64,000 nt of DNA from Lewinellaceae bacterium (GCA_020636105.1 JACJYL010000001.1:4362001-4426000); one strand, 5' to 3'; counted from the stretch's first letter, positions 17,758 to 26,670 are shown. Made by a program: numbers and translations. The notes: a model not told the origin generated them from the sequence alone.

Positions 17758-19341
17758 GTGGAAAAGGAACTGATTATCAATGCGACCCAATCAGAGGTTG
17801 AAATTGCCTTAATGGAAAATTCAAAACTGGTTGAGGTCCATTACCAAAAAACAAACAATAATTTTTCCGTAGGGGATATTTTCCTGGGAAAGATAAAAAG
17901 ATTAATGCCAGGCCTCAATGCCGCTTTTGTGGATATAGGCCATAAGAAAGATGCTTTTTTGCATTACACAGATCTCGGCCCTCAACTGAAATCTTTGCTT
18001 TCTTACACTGATAAAGTCGTCAGCGGGAAAATCTCCAATTACAAACTGGATAATTTTAAATTTGAACCTGAAATTGTCAAAACAGGGAAAATTGACCAGG
18101 TGCTGAGTAAAAAACAGGATGTTTTCGTCCAGATACTTAAAGAACCTATCTCTACCAAAGGTCCCCGTCTGAGTTGTGAAATTACGATCCCCGGAAGATA
18201 CCTGGTACTGACTCCTTTCTCGAATGTTATTGCCGTTTCTAAAAAAATAGCCAGCGCTGCCGAAAGAAAACGTTTGCAGCTACTCATCGAAAGTATCAAA
18301 CCTAAAAATTTCGGGGTCATTATTCGTACTGCAGCCGAGGGTAAAAAAGTGGGAGACCTGCTGGAGGAGCTAAATATGATGATGTCCAAATGGGAGCATA
18401 TTTTTAAACAGTTGCACAAAGCCAATGCGCCTGCCAAATTGTTGAATGAGCTGGATAAGACGTCAAGTATTCTCAGAGATATCCTGACGGATTCCTTCAA
18501 CAGGATCACCGTCAACGACAAAGAACTTTACGACAATATTAAAACTTACCTGGGAGCCATTGCCCCGGACCAGGTTAAAATCGTTAAGCATTATAAAGGC
18601 CCTAAACCCATTTTTGATGCTTTTAGCGTCAATAAACAAATAAAAATGTCCTTTGGCAAAACGGCGACCATGCCAAGCGGGGCATATCTGGTGATCGAGC
18701 ATACGGAAGCGATGCACGTGATTGACGTCAACAGTGGGCACAAATTGTCGAGCAACAACCAGGAACAGGCGGTATTGAATGTCAACCTGGAATCGGCGGA
18801 AGAGATTGCCCGCCAGTTGAGACTCCGTGATATCGGGGGGATCATCATCATCGATTTTATCGACATGCGTAATCCGGAGCATAAACGCGAGTTGGTAAAG
18901 GCTTTACGCCAGTTCATGAAAAAAGACAGGGCACAGCACACGATTTTGCCACTCAGCAAGTTTGGACTGATGCAGATCACCCGGCAACGGGTTCGCCCTG
19001 AAGTAAACATCAATACGGCCGAAAACTGCCCGACTTGTGGCGGCACGGGCAAAATAAACGCCTCTATCCTGCTGGAAGACGATATAGAGCGCGACATGAC
19101 CATTATTCTCCAATCAAGGCCTGATGCCAAAAAAATCCAGTTACACGTTCATCCATTTGTGGCGGCCTATCTGAAAAAAGGTTTCCCAAGTATCCGGATG
19201 AAATGGTGGGCTAAATACCGCAACTTGATCAAAATCGTACCCCAGGATAATTACACCATGGTGGAATACCGGTTTTTTGATTCCAACGACGATGAAATCC
19301 GTTTGAATTATCCGGTGAGTAATGTGCTTGAAAATGACTAA
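17758..19341 (+). CDS. rng: Ribonuclease E/G family endoribonuclease
   Basis: A 527-residue RNase G-type protein. The N-terminal S1 domain (GDIFLGKIKRLMPGLNAAFVDIG) is followed by the RNase E/G catalytic core, with the metal-binding aspartates in MHVIDVNSG and IIIIDFIDM. The zinc-link cysteine pair is in CPTCGGTG. It cleaves single-stranded AU-rich RNA and matures rRNA. The start is GTG at 17758; an ATG two bases upstream is out of frame. The HU / basic protein / RNase order is common in Bacteroidota. There is no long C-terminal scaffold as in E. coli RNase E. Confidence 0.9.
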   Translation: MEKELIINATQSEVEIALMENSKLVEVHYQKTNNNFSVGDIFLGKIKRLMPGLNAAFVDIGHKKDAFLHYTDLGPQLKSLLSYTDKVVSGKISNYKLDNFKFEPEIVKTGKIDQVLSKKQDVFVQILKEPISTKGPRLSCEITIPGRYLVLTPFSNVIAVSKKIASAAERKRLQLLIESIKPKNFGVIIRTAAEGKKVGDLLEELNMMMSKWEHIFKQLHKANAPAKLLNELDKTSSILRDILTDSFNRITVNDKELYDNIKTYLGAIAPDQVKIVKHYKGPKPIFDAFSVNKQIKMSFGKTATMPSGAYLVIEHTEAMHVIDVNSGHKLSSNNQEQAVLNVNLESAEEIARQLRLRDIGGIIIIDFIDMRNPEHKRELVKALRQFMKKDRAQHTILPLSKFGLMQITRQRVRPEVNINTAENCPTCGGTGKINASILLEDDIERDMTIILQSRPDAKKIQLHVHPFVAAYLKKGFPSIRMKWWAKYRNLIKIVPQDNYTMVEYRFFDSNDDEIRLNYPVSNVLEND

Positions 19342-19414
19342 AACGTTGTTCTGAACAGGAGAACGTTAATAATAGGAAAAGACAATTTATCCCGGTATTT
19401 CATGCAGGGACGGT

Positions 19415-19456
19415 TCCCGAATGTTATCAGAAATGACAACATTCGGGATTTTTATT
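19415..19456 (+). terminator. Rho-independent terminator of the RNase E/G gene
   Basis: Perfect 11-base arms (TCCCGAATGTT and its complement) enclose a 12-base loop, and TTTTTATTTTTA follows directly. It lies 74 bases after the stop codon. Confidence 0.9.
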
Positions 19457-19590
19457 TTTAGGCCACTATGATCAAAATCACCGGCTCATGATAATATAGG
19501 TCAGTATGAAAGATATTATTAGGATGTATTTTCGCTTTTGAATGTACAGATTTCAGGTGAATTTTTAAACAAACAAAAACGGGCTTGTCA

Positions 19591-19670
19591 TTCTAAAACA
19601 ATAGCCAAAAACTACTTTAAACTTTACGCAGAAGCGGCTCTCAAAAGGAGTCGCTTTTGCCGTTTTAGAA
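19591..19670. repeat. Nested inverted repeat
   Basis: Outer arms TTCTAAAAC and GTTTTAGAA (perfect, 19591-19599 and 19662-19670) enclose an inner 13-base hairpin (19628-19640 and 19648-19660), whose two departures are G:U pairs. The result is a two-tier structure that would fold well as RNA. No gene is near on either side. Confidence 0.55.
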
Positions 19671-19943
19671 TCAAAATTCAATTTAAAATCAAGATTTAAC
19701 AATTTAAAATCATTTTAAATAGTCAACCAATTCATCCTTTTTATGTTTTGTTTGACTGTTTAATTTTTGGCCTTTATGGAATTAAATTCTGAAAGTAGCA
19801 ATCATAAAACATCATTATTCTTTGAAATTTCATTTTTATATTTTCTTGTTTTAGTTAAAATGGCTGGGTGGAAATTAATTTTTCATGAAAAAAACGGGAA
19901 TATTCTTCTTTTTTATTCCTCATTGCCTGCTTTTTTAACCGAT

Positions 19944-19976
19944 TGACAAAAATCACCTTCCTGGTGACTTTTGTCA
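19944..19976. promoter_or_regulatory. Palindrome upstream of the molybdopterin operon, possible operator
   Basis: TGACAAAAATCACC and GGTGACTTTTGTCA pair at 13 of 14 positions around a five-base centre. It lies 144 bases before the first gene of the sulfur operon. The spacing and symmetry suit a dimeric regulator, but an mRNA hairpin is equally possible. Confidence 0.4.
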
Positions 19977-20119
19977 TATTTTTCGAGAAGATTAATGCCC
20001 AATTTTGTGACGTTAAGGGGGAGGATTCTTCTTGACGTGGTTATAAAAGGATATTTTTTTTGTCATAATATATGAATAAAGTATCATAAATTAATTTATT
20101 CAATTTAAAAAATTAAGGC

Positions 20120-22351
20120 ATGGGTAGCAGACGGGATTTTATTAAAATTTCAGGCCTTGGGCTCGGTGCAATCAGTCTGGCGGGTTGTTCAATGGATTTT
20201 GGATCCAGGAACGATTTGTTCGGTGCCCTCTCGGAGGATACTTTGACCAGGGTGCCTACTTATTGTGAGGTATGTTTTTGGATGTGTGCCGGTTGGGGGT
20301 ATAAAGACAATAACGGGAAGCTGATCAAAGTCATAGGCAATCAGGACGATCCGCATTGTAACGGGCGGCTTTGTCCACGGGGTACAGGAGGTATCGGGAT
20401 GTATTATGACAAAGACAGGTTGACCAAACCGCTTATCCGTACCAAAGAAGGAGGTAAGGCCACGTTCCGGGAAGCTTCCTGGGATGAAGCACTGGATCTC
20501 GTGGCAGAAAAACTGGGAAAGATCGCTGAAAAATACGGACCGGAAACGGTCGCTTTATTCAAACACGGATCATCAGGTCACCAATTCGACCATCTGTTTA
20601 GTGCCTACGGAACCAAAAACCAAACCGCTCCTTCTTATGCTCAATGCCGCGGTCCCCGTGAAGTTGGATTCGGGGCTACTTTTGGTGCGCCCATGGGTTC
20701 TCCTGAACCTACGGACATTCGCGACACCAAATGCCTCGTACTCATAGGTTCTCATATAGGGGAAAACATGCACAACGGGCAGGTACAGGAGATGTCGGAA
20801 GCCATAGACAAGGATGCGACCATCATTACGGTTGACCCACGGTATTCTACGGCCGCCAGCAAATCCAAATACTGGTTACCGATAAAACCGGCAACAGATA
20901 TGGCCTTATTGCTGGCATGGATCAACGTCATCATTTACGAAGAATTATACGATAAGGATTTTGTAGAGAACCATACTATAGGTTTCCAGGAGTTGAAAGC
21001 CCATGTGCGCAAGATGACTCCCGAATGGGCTTATGGCATTACCACGCTAAAGCCAGAGCTCATCCGCAAAACGGCCAAGGAAATGGCCAATGCTGCTCCA
21101 GCGGTGATCATCCACCCGGGCCGTCACGTGACCTGGTATGGGGATGATTCTCAGCGAGCCCGGGCGATGGCCATCTTAAATGCCCTGCTTGGTTCATACG
21201 GCAGAAGAGGGGGATTTTATTTCCCGGAAAGCATCAAGGTGCCCGAGCATCCTTCTCCTGAATATCCAAAACCAAGATGGGCCTGGAAAGATCTCCTCAA
21301 TGGAAAATATCCTTTTGCGGGTCTTTCTGTTTCCAACGCTTTGGTCGATGCTTCTATTGAAGGGAATGTGGACGAGGAACACCGGATCAGGGCCTGGTTC
21401 ATTACCGGTACTAATCTGCCGTTGACCCTGCCACAGAAAGAAACTTTCCAGAAGGCTATTGATTCCCTCGAATTTGTGGTCGTTTGTGACACCATGCCGA
21501 TGGAGGTGACAGGGTATGCAGATGTTGTTTTGCCGGAATGTACTTACCTGGAAAGGTATGACGAGTTACGTACCTCTCCTCACCGTGAACCTTACCTGGC
21601 ACTCAGAAGTCCGGTGATGGAGCCTGTCGGAGATTCCAAACCTTCATGGTGGATTGCCAAAGAATTAGGTAAGAAAATGGGCCTGGGGGCTTATTATGAT
21701 TTTGAAGACTACAAAGAGGTGTTGGACTGGCAGCTGAAGCAGGTCGGGTCTTCTTTGGAGGAAATGGAAAAGATCGGGGTCAAAAAATTCCCCCGTAAGA
21801 CGAATTTGTACCATGTGGAAGGACAACCATGGGATTTTAGAACCCCTTCCGGAAAGGTCGAATTGTATTCCCAGAAATTTGAGGATAAAGGTTTTGACCC
21901 TTTACCAAAATATACGGCACATCCGGAGCCTGAAAACGGATTTTACCGGCTGATCTATGGCCGTGCCCCAATGCACACTTTCAGCCGGACGGCGAACAAT
22001 CCTAATCTTCATGATCTCATGGAAGAGAACAACGTTTGGATCAATCCGAAGGTAGCGAAGATGTGGGGCTTAAAAACCGGAATGGAAATATGGCTGGAAA
22101 ATCAGGATGGGGTCAGATCTGCTTTTCCTGTTAAAATCAGGGTGACCGAGAGAATACGATGGGACAGCGTTTATATGGTCCACGGTTTCGGCCATGATAA
22201 TAAGAAACTGACCAACGCTTACGCGAAAGGGGCCAGTGACAGTGAGTTGATCACCAATGTAATGATCGATCCGCTCATGGGAGGTACCGGGATGCGCGGG
22301 AATTTCGTCACCTTTCATATTAAGAACCCAAACAAAACAGCTGACATATGA
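20120..22351 (+). CDS. Molybdopterin oxidoreductase, PsrA/PhsA-like catalytic subunit
   Basis: A 743-residue Mo/W-bisMGD enzyme. The N-terminus combines a twin-arginine motif (SRRDFIK) with a lipobox-like LAGC (Cys23), so the folded protein is probably exported by Tat and may be lipid-anchored. A [4Fe-4S] site is formed by Cys49, Cys52, Cys56 and Cys85. Cys176, in SYAQCRGPRE, sits where polysulfide/thiosulfate reductase subunits carry the Mo ligand. A molydopterin-dinucleotide-binding domain closes the chain. Together with the next two genes it forms a quinone-linked periplasmic complex. Family and context point to sulfur compounds (polysulfide, thiosulfate, sulfite or tetrathionate); direction and substrate cannot be read. 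Confidence 0.85.
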   Translation: MGSRRDFIKISGLGLGAISLAGCSMDFGSRNDLFGALSEDTLTRVPTYCEVCFWMCAGWGYKDNNGKLIKVIGNQDDPHCNGRLCPRGTGGIGMYYDKDRLTKPLIRTKEGGKATFREASWDEALDLVAEKLGKIAEKYGPETVALFKHGSSGHQFDHLFSAYGTKNQTAPSYAQCRGPREVGFGATFGAPMGSPEPTDIRDTKCLVLIGSHIGENMHNGQVQEMSEAIDKDATIITVDPRYSTAASKSKYWLPIKPATDMALLLAWINVIIYEELYDKDFVENHTIGFQELKAHVRKMTPEWAYGITTLKPELIRKTAKEMANAAPAVIIHPGRHVTWYGDDSQRARAMAILNALLGSYGRRGGFYFPESIKVPEHPSPEYPKPRWAWKDLLNGKYPFAGLSVSNALVDASIEGNVDEEHRIRAWFITGTNLPLTLPQKETFQKAIDSLEFVVVCDTMPMEVTGYADVVLPECTYLERYDELRTSPHREPYLALRSPVMEPVGDSKPSWWIAKELGKKMGLGAYYDFEDYKEVLDWQLKQVGSSLEEMEKIGVKKFPRKTNLYHVEGQPWDFRTPSGKVELYSQKFEDKGFDPLPKYTAHPEPENGFYRLIYGRAPMHTFSRTANNPNLHDLMEENNVWINPKVAKMWGLKTGMEIWLENQDGVRSAFPVKIRVTERIRWDSVYMVHGFGHDNKKLTNAYAKGASDSELITNVMIDPLMGGTGMRGNFVTFHIKNPNKTADI

Positions 22352-22881
22352 GATACGCGATGGCAATAGACACTAAAAAATGTGTCGGGTGTAGTGACTG
22401 CGTTGTCGCTTGCCAAACTGAAAATAATGTGCCGATAGGATATTGCAGAGATTGGATCAGTGAGACGGTCGACGGAACCTATCCGCTGCTGGAGCTTGAA
22501 CTTCGCTCAGAACGATGCAACCATTGTGCCGATGCTCCTTGTGTGCGTTGTTGCCCTACCGGGGCCAGCCACATCGTGGAAGGGGGAGTCGTACTGGTGA
22601 CCCACGACGAATGTATCGGTTGTGGAGCATGCATCGAGTCTTGTCCTTATGATGCCCGTTATTCTCACCCGGACGGATATGTGGATAAATGTACTTTCTG
22701 TATCCACAGGGTACGAGACGGGCTGAAGCCCGCTTGTGTTTCGGTATGTCCTACCAACTGTATGTATTTTGGTGATTTGGACGATCCCAACAGTGAGATT
22801 TCTCATATGTTGAAGAAAAGAAAACACAAAGTTCTGGCTCCCGAAGCAGGTACGGATCCTAAAGTATTTTATTTGATCTAA
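22348..22881 (+). CDS. Four-cluster ferredoxin subunit, PsrB/DmsB-like
   Basis: A 177-residue iron-sulfur subunit. Its cysteine blocks (CVGCSDCVVAC, CNHCADAPCVRCC, CIGCGACIESC, CTFCIHR and CVSVC) fit four [4Fe-4S] clusters. It would wire the Mo subunit to the membrane subunit. The start overlaps the stop of the catalytic subunit by four bases (ATGA), showing translational coupling. It has no signal peptide and would be co-exported with the Tat substrate, as is known for this family. Confidence 0.9.
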   Translation: MRYAMAIDTKKCVGCSDCVVACQTENNVPIGYCRDWISETVDGTYPLLELELRSERCNHCADAPCVRCCPTGASHIVEGGVVLVTHDECIGCGACIESCPYDARYSHPDGYVDKCTFCIHRVRDGLKPACVSVCPTNCMYFGDLDDPNSEISHMLKKRKHKVLAPEAGTDPKVFYLI

Positions 22882-22893
22882 AAGGTAAACAAC

Positions 22894-23835
22894 ATGAATG
22901 AAGAACTTATCATCAGTGGTAGAAATATTCCAGGGGTAGATCCGAGTTTACACATTTGGCACTGGCCGATTTCGTTATACTTGTTCCTGGGAGGGCTTTC
23001 GGCCGGAATTTTGTTTTTCGCGGCTTATTATGCCATTCGCGGAAAACAGGATGAGATGCCGACGGCGGTTAAGTGGGCAACATTTATCGTTCCCTTTGCC
23101 TTAGTGGTTGGACTGGCGGCCCTGATCTACGATTTGAAACATCCTTTGTACTCCTGGCGCCTGTACACGACCATACGGTTCGAATCCCCGATGTCATGGG
23201 GGGCATGGACATTGATGGCCATCACACCGTTGTCCATTTTGTGGTCAGCCAGTTTTTTAAGTGAATTATTTCCAAAATGGGACTGGAAGTTTGATATTTT
23301 AAAAAAAGCAGAAGCGCTTGTCATAAAGTACAGAGTCACCCTGGCCTGGGTCATGATCGTCTTTTCGGTCATCCTGGGTATTTATACGGGGATATTGCTC
23401 TCTGCCTTCAACGCCAGGCCGTTGTGGAATAACGCTATCCTGGGGCCTTTGTTCCTGACTTCGGGGTTGTCGACCGGTGCGGCTACCATCATGTGGATGG
23501 CCAAAACGCACCTGGAGCGCGATGCATTCCGTAAAATAGACTTACTACTTATTACGATAGAATTATTTTTCATCGTTCACCTGTTCATGGGATTCCTTGC
23601 CGGCCCCGAGGTGCAGCAGGAGGCTGCTCAGCTGTTCCTGGGCGGAGAGTACACGGTTCCCTTCTGGATCTTCGTTGTTTTCCTCGGACTGGTATTCCCG
23701 GGAGTGTTGGAAATTATGGAGATAAGAGGGTATAAAATTCCTGTTGCGCTGCCAGCGATCCTGATCCTCATCGGCGGATTGGTCTTTAGGTTTATTATGG
23801 TGGATGCGGGACAATTGACTAGATATTTATATTAA
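22894..23835 (+). CDS. NrfD/PsrC-family quinone-interacting membrane subunit
   Basis: A 313-residue integral membrane protein with eight or nine hydrophobic helices. The first block (HIWHWPISLYLFLGGLSAG) is the typical NrfD opening. In polysulfide reductase this subunit binds quinone and transfers electrons to or from the iron-sulfur subunit. It begins 12 bases after the ferredoxin gene, completing an ABC operon. Loss of charge-pair or quinone-site residues cannot be judged without alignment. Confidence 0.88.
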   Translation: MNEELIISGRNIPGVDPSLHIWHWPISLYLFLGGLSAGILFFAAYYAIRGKQDEMPTAVKWATFIVPFALVVGLAALIYDLKHPLYSWRLYTTIRFESPMSWGAWTLMAITPLSILWSASFLSELFPKWDWKFDILKKAEALVIKYRVTLAWVMIVFSVILGIYTGILLSAFNARPLWNNAILGPLFLTSGLSTGAATIMWMAKTHLERDAFRKIDLLLITIELFFIVHLFMGFLAGPEVQQEAAQLFLGGEYTVPFWIFVVFLGLVFPGVLEIMEIRGYKIPVALPAILILIGGLVFRFIMVDAGQLTRYLY

Positions 23836-23850
23836 CCTAGTTTCTTTTTT

Positions 23851-23902
23851 CTGGTTACCAGCTAAAAAAACGAGTAACCAGAAACGAGTAACCAGTAACC
23901 AG
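23851..23902. repeat. Short GTAACCAG repeats between nrfD-like and yeeE-like genes
   Basis: CGAGTAACCAG occurs at 23871-23881 and 23885-23895, with a third TAACCAG directly following. An inverted CTGGTTAC at 23851-23858 can pair with the first copy around an A-rich loop. It may be an mRNA-processing hairpin separating the enzyme genes from the transporter genes. Confidence 0.45.
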
Positions 23903-23909
23903 TAAAATT

Positions 23910-24437
23910 ATGAGTACAAAAGATAAAACTCCGGCTCCTTTTTTGAATCCCTATTTTGGGGGTATTCTCCTGGGAGTAATATTATTGATGACCTTTTACA
24001 TCACCGGTCGCGGACTGGGCGCAACGGGAGCCATTAAGAGTTCCGTTATAGCCACGGTACAGGAGATATCTCCTCAACACGCGAATGAATCGGATTATTA
24101 TAATTTGTTTATCCGGGAAGACCGTAATACGTTGAACACCTGGCTCGTTTTCGAAGCCATCGGGTTAATCGCGGGAGCCTTTTTATCAGGCGCCTTGTCG
24201 AGGAGACTGACCTGGAAGGTGGAGCATTCTCCAAAGATTACTTCCCGTACCCGGTTGATATTTGCCTTTCTGGGGGGCGCGCTTTTTGGCATAGGCTCCC
24301 AGTTTGCGAGGGGTTGTACGAGCGGGGCGGCCCTGAGTGGTTCTGCGGTGCTGGCCACTTCCGGTTTTCTGGCGATGATCTCCATATTTGGGTCGGCATA
24401 CCTTTTTGCCTATTTTGCCCGAAAACTATGGATTTGA
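23910..24437 (+). CDS. YeeE/YedE-family membrane protein, half-size (first of a pair)
   Basis: A 175-residue protein with about four membrane helices. The family signature FARGCTSG places a conserved cysteine at residue 136. Full-length YeeE/YedE proteins of about 350 residues import thiosulfate through cysteine-lined pores; here the function is split between this gene and the next. It belongs to the operon of the Mo enzyme. The role proposed, uptake of a sulfur species, is inferred from the family. Confidence 0.82.
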   Translation: MSTKDKTPAPFLNPYFGGILLGVILLMTFYITGRGLGATGAIKSSVIATVQEISPQHANESDYYNLFIREDRNTLNTWLVFEAIGLIAGAFLSGALSRRLTWKVEHSPKITSRTRLIFAFLGGALFGIGSQFARGCTSGAALSGSAVLATSGFLAMISIFGSAYLFAYFARKLWI

Positions 24438-24495
24438 CCGGTTATAACCCGAAGGCGAACAAACAAATTTGAACAATCAAAAAAAACAATCAATT

Positions 24496-25086
24496 ATGGG
24501 ACCTTTAATTCCTAATGGGTTTATAGACGAAGGATGGGCATACGCCATTGCGGTGGTGTTGGGATTTTTCTTTGGAATGGTACTGGAAGCTTCGGGGTTT
24601 TCGACTTCCAGGAAGCTGGTGGGCTCCTTTTACGGGTATGACTTTACAGTGGTACGGGTATTTTTTACCGCTACAGTTACTGCACTGGTAGGGCTTTTAT
24701 ATTTTAACTATATGGGATGGCTGGACATGAGCAAATTGTATGTCATGCCTACCTTTTTATACCCGATCCTGGTAGGGGGTGTCATCATGGGACTGGGCTT
24801 TGTCCTCGGAGGTTTTTGTCCGGGAACGAGTATTTGCGCGGCCGCCATTGGTAAAATCGATGCCATGCTTTTTGTGGTGGGTGCTTTTTTTGGGATTATG
24901 GTTTTTTCAGAAGCCTTCCCGCTCATCGAAGACTTTTACTATAGTTCCAATCTCGGCAGGCTAAGAATAAATGAAACACTGGGCATTTCCAGCGGATTAT
25001 TTGCCTTTTTGTTTACCATGGTGGCGCTGATTGCCTTTGGGGTAGGTACTTTGGTTAAGCGCAGGGTGAAAAAAGTAGAATATTAA
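24496..25086 (+). CDS. YeeE/YedE-family membrane protein, half-size (second of a pair)
   Basis: A 196-residue protein with about five helices. The motif EASGFSTSRKLVGSFYGYDF and the cysteine block GGFCPGTSICA (Cys108 and Cys114) are typical of the YeeE/YedE family. I choose the ATG at 24496 (MGPLIPNG) over the upstream TTG at 24469. Paired with the preceding protein it probably forms one sulfur-compound channel, as in other two-gene YeeE sets. Confidence 0.82.
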   Translation: MGPLIPNGFIDEGWAYAIAVVLGFFFGMVLEASGFSTSRKLVGSFYGYDFTVVRVFFTATVTALVGLLYFNYMGWLDMSKLYVMPTFLYPILVGGVIMGLGFVLGGFCPGTSICAAAIGKIDAMLFVVGAFFGIMVFSEAFPLIEDFYYSSNLGRLRINETLGISSGLFAFLFTMVALIAFGVGTLVKRRVKKVEY

Positions 25087-25104
25087 ATTTAAAAAGTAGA
25101 ATCG

Positions 25105-25779
25105 ATGAAAAATCCATTTCTTATCAGAAAAAGGTATTTGTTCCTAATGGCAGTGGCTATTGTCCTTTCCGGAGGGTTGATTTTTTTGCCGGAGCAATCC
25201 AATACCAAAGAATTGCCCGCAGATAAATTGATGATGGAGCTGGAAGATAATACAAGGTTTCTCACTACAGATGAAGTGGCCGAACTGATCATCAACCAGG
25301 ATCCTACTTTATTGATCATTGATCTGAGAAGCCCTGAAGCTTATGAAAAGTTTTCCCTCGAAGGAGCCCTTAATATTCCTTTTGAAAAGTTGTTCGAGAA
25401 GGAAAATAAGGATTATTACAACAAAGGAGAGATGAAAAAAGTCTTTTACGGGGATACGGATGAGATCAGTGAGCAGGCGTGGGTCATGCTGCGTCGAGCT
25501 GAATATAGGAATATTTTTGTCATGAAGGGGGGATTGACAGCCTGGGTCGAGACGATCATGAAACCGGTCAAACCAGACGATCAGGTATCTGATACTGAAC
25601 TCGATCTTTACAACACTAGAATGGCAGCACGCAGGTATTTTGCCGGGGGAAGCGTTGAAATCGTTCCTGATATTCTTTCAGACAACCAGGCGCCGGCGGA
25701 AAATCCTGAAGTGAAGAAAAAAGTAAAGGTTCTTCCCAAAAAAGTGGTAAAAGAAGCCGTCCAGGAAGAGGGCTGCTGA
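25105..25779 (+). CDS. Membrane-anchored rhodanese-like protein, catalytic Cys absent, C-terminal EEGC
   Basis: A 224-residue protein with an N-terminal membrane anchor (residues 11-28). A rhodanese fold follows (IIDLRSPEAYEKFSLEGALNIP at about 71-92; substrate-loop region VFYGDTDEIS at 113-122). Where active rhodaneses have the persulfide-forming cysteine, this protein has Gly116. Its only cysteine is the last residue, in the tail QEEGC. A Lys-rich linker (KKKVKVLPKKVVK) precedes it and is shared with the next protein. I infer a periplasmic domain that may carry sulfur on the terminal thiol. It starts 18 bases after the YeeE gene, in the same operon. Confidence 0.82.
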   Translation: MKNPFLIRKRYLFLMAVAIVLSGGLIFLPEQSNTKELPADKLMMELEDNTRFLTTDEVAELIINQDPTLLIIDLRSPEAYEKFSLEGALNIPFEKLFEKENKDYYNKGEMKKVFYGDTDEISEQAWVMLRRAEYRNIFVMKGGLTAWVETIMKPVKPDDQVSDTELDLYNTRMAARRYFAGGSVEIVPDILSDNQAPAENPEVKKKVKVLPKKVVKEAVQEEGC

Positions 25780-25823
25780 CCAGTATCCCCGTAAACATTA
25801 ACCTGTATCAAAAACAAAAAGTT

Positions 25824-26465
25824 ATGCCAGACAGATCGCTTTCCAACATACGCAGACTGACAATAGCCTTAACCCTTTTTACTCTCGTTATTGTCGTCGG
25901 TTTACTGACCATCGGTAAACAGAAATTCAGATATAAAATCAGCAATGAAGAAATGCTCACGCAAATCCTCAAGGCTGACTATATGGTGAGCCCCGAAGCC
26001 GCTAAACAAATTCTCAGCCAAAATGACGGCAAGGTCAAGTTTGTGGACCTCCGCAATAAATACGATTTTAATATCGGCCACCTCGAAAATGCATTAAACA
26101 TTCCGACCCACAAATTGCTGGAGGATGAAAACCTCGACCTTTTTAAGGATCCATCGATCACCTATGTTCTCTATGGGGCAGACCACCTGGCGGCTAATGG
26201 CCCCTGGATGGTTATGCGTAAATTAGGGTTCAACAATTTTAAAGTACTCGAGGGCGGTTATAAAGGACAAATGGCCGATGCGGTCATGGCCACCGGCGAT
26301 AAAGCCATTTACGATTATAACAATATCTTAGTTGAAGCTCAAAAGGAAATATCGGAACTTCAGAAAGCCGGAGAAGCAGCACCTGATGCCCCTAAACCGG
26401 TGAAGAAAAAAGTGACGATTCTTCCGAAGAAGGTGGCAAAGCCGGTAGAGGAAGAAGGGTGCTAG
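25824..26465 (+). CDS. Second membrane-anchored rhodanese-like protein, only Cys is C-terminal
   Basis: A 213-residue paralogue of the previous product: membrane anchor at residues 12-30, rhodanese-like fold (VKFVDLRNKYDFNIGHLENALNIP at 71-94), and Gly118 (VLYGADH) in the catalytic-cysteine position. The linker KKKVTILPKKVAK and tail VEEEGC repeat the architecture of the first copy, again with a single cysteine at the very end. The two are clearly divergent over the fold yet keep the tail, so the tail is likely to be under selection. It is the last gene of the plus-strand operon, followed by a terminator. Confidence 0.82.
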   Translation: MPDRSLSNIRRLTIALTLFTLVIVVGLLTIGKQKFRYKISNEEMLTQILKADYMVSPEAAKQILSQNDGKVKFVDLRNKYDFNIGHLENALNIPTHKLLEDENLDLFKDPSITYVLYGADHLAANGPWMVMRKLGFNNFKVLEGGYKGQMADAVMATGDKAIYDYNNILVEAQKEISELQKAGEAAPDAPKPVKKKVTILPKKVAKPVEEEGC

Positions 26466-26606
26466 GCCATGTGCTTGCTGCCATAAAAGTTGTTCCATGG
26501 GGTTAGCTCATCTATAGCTTTGTGCTCAATGATCCTTTTGGATTTGCTCGTTGGTCTTTCCTCAAATTGAAGAAAATTGTTTGAATCATAACGTTAACAT
26601 GAGTCA

Positions 26607-26650
26607 TCCCGAATTTCATCTAATCAGATAAAATTCGGGATTTTTCTTTT
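26607..26650 (+). terminator. Rho-independent terminator of the sulfur operon
   Basis: Perfect 10-base arms (TCCCGAATTT and its complement) with further inner pairing, followed by TTTTTCTTTT. It lies 142 bases after the second rhodanese-like gene. Confidence 0.85.
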
Positions 26651-26670
26651 ACAAAAGAAATAAACCGCAA

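Larger units (their letters stand above)
19342..20119. other. Regulatory-looking intergenic region before the sulfur operon
   Basis: This 778-base AT-rich gap holds the RNase terminator, a nested inverted repeat and a 14-base palindrome, all listed separately. I see no gene in it. Confidence 0.55.

Noticed and set aside
23176..23195. tRNA-like T-arm sequence GGTTCGAATCCCCG
   Set aside because: It lies inside the intact NrfD-like gene, in frame, and no cloverleaf can be built around it.
23851..23902. CRISPR-like repeats (CGAGTAACCAG)
   Set aside because: Units are only 11 bases with four-base spacing and no spacers; there are no cas genes in the window.
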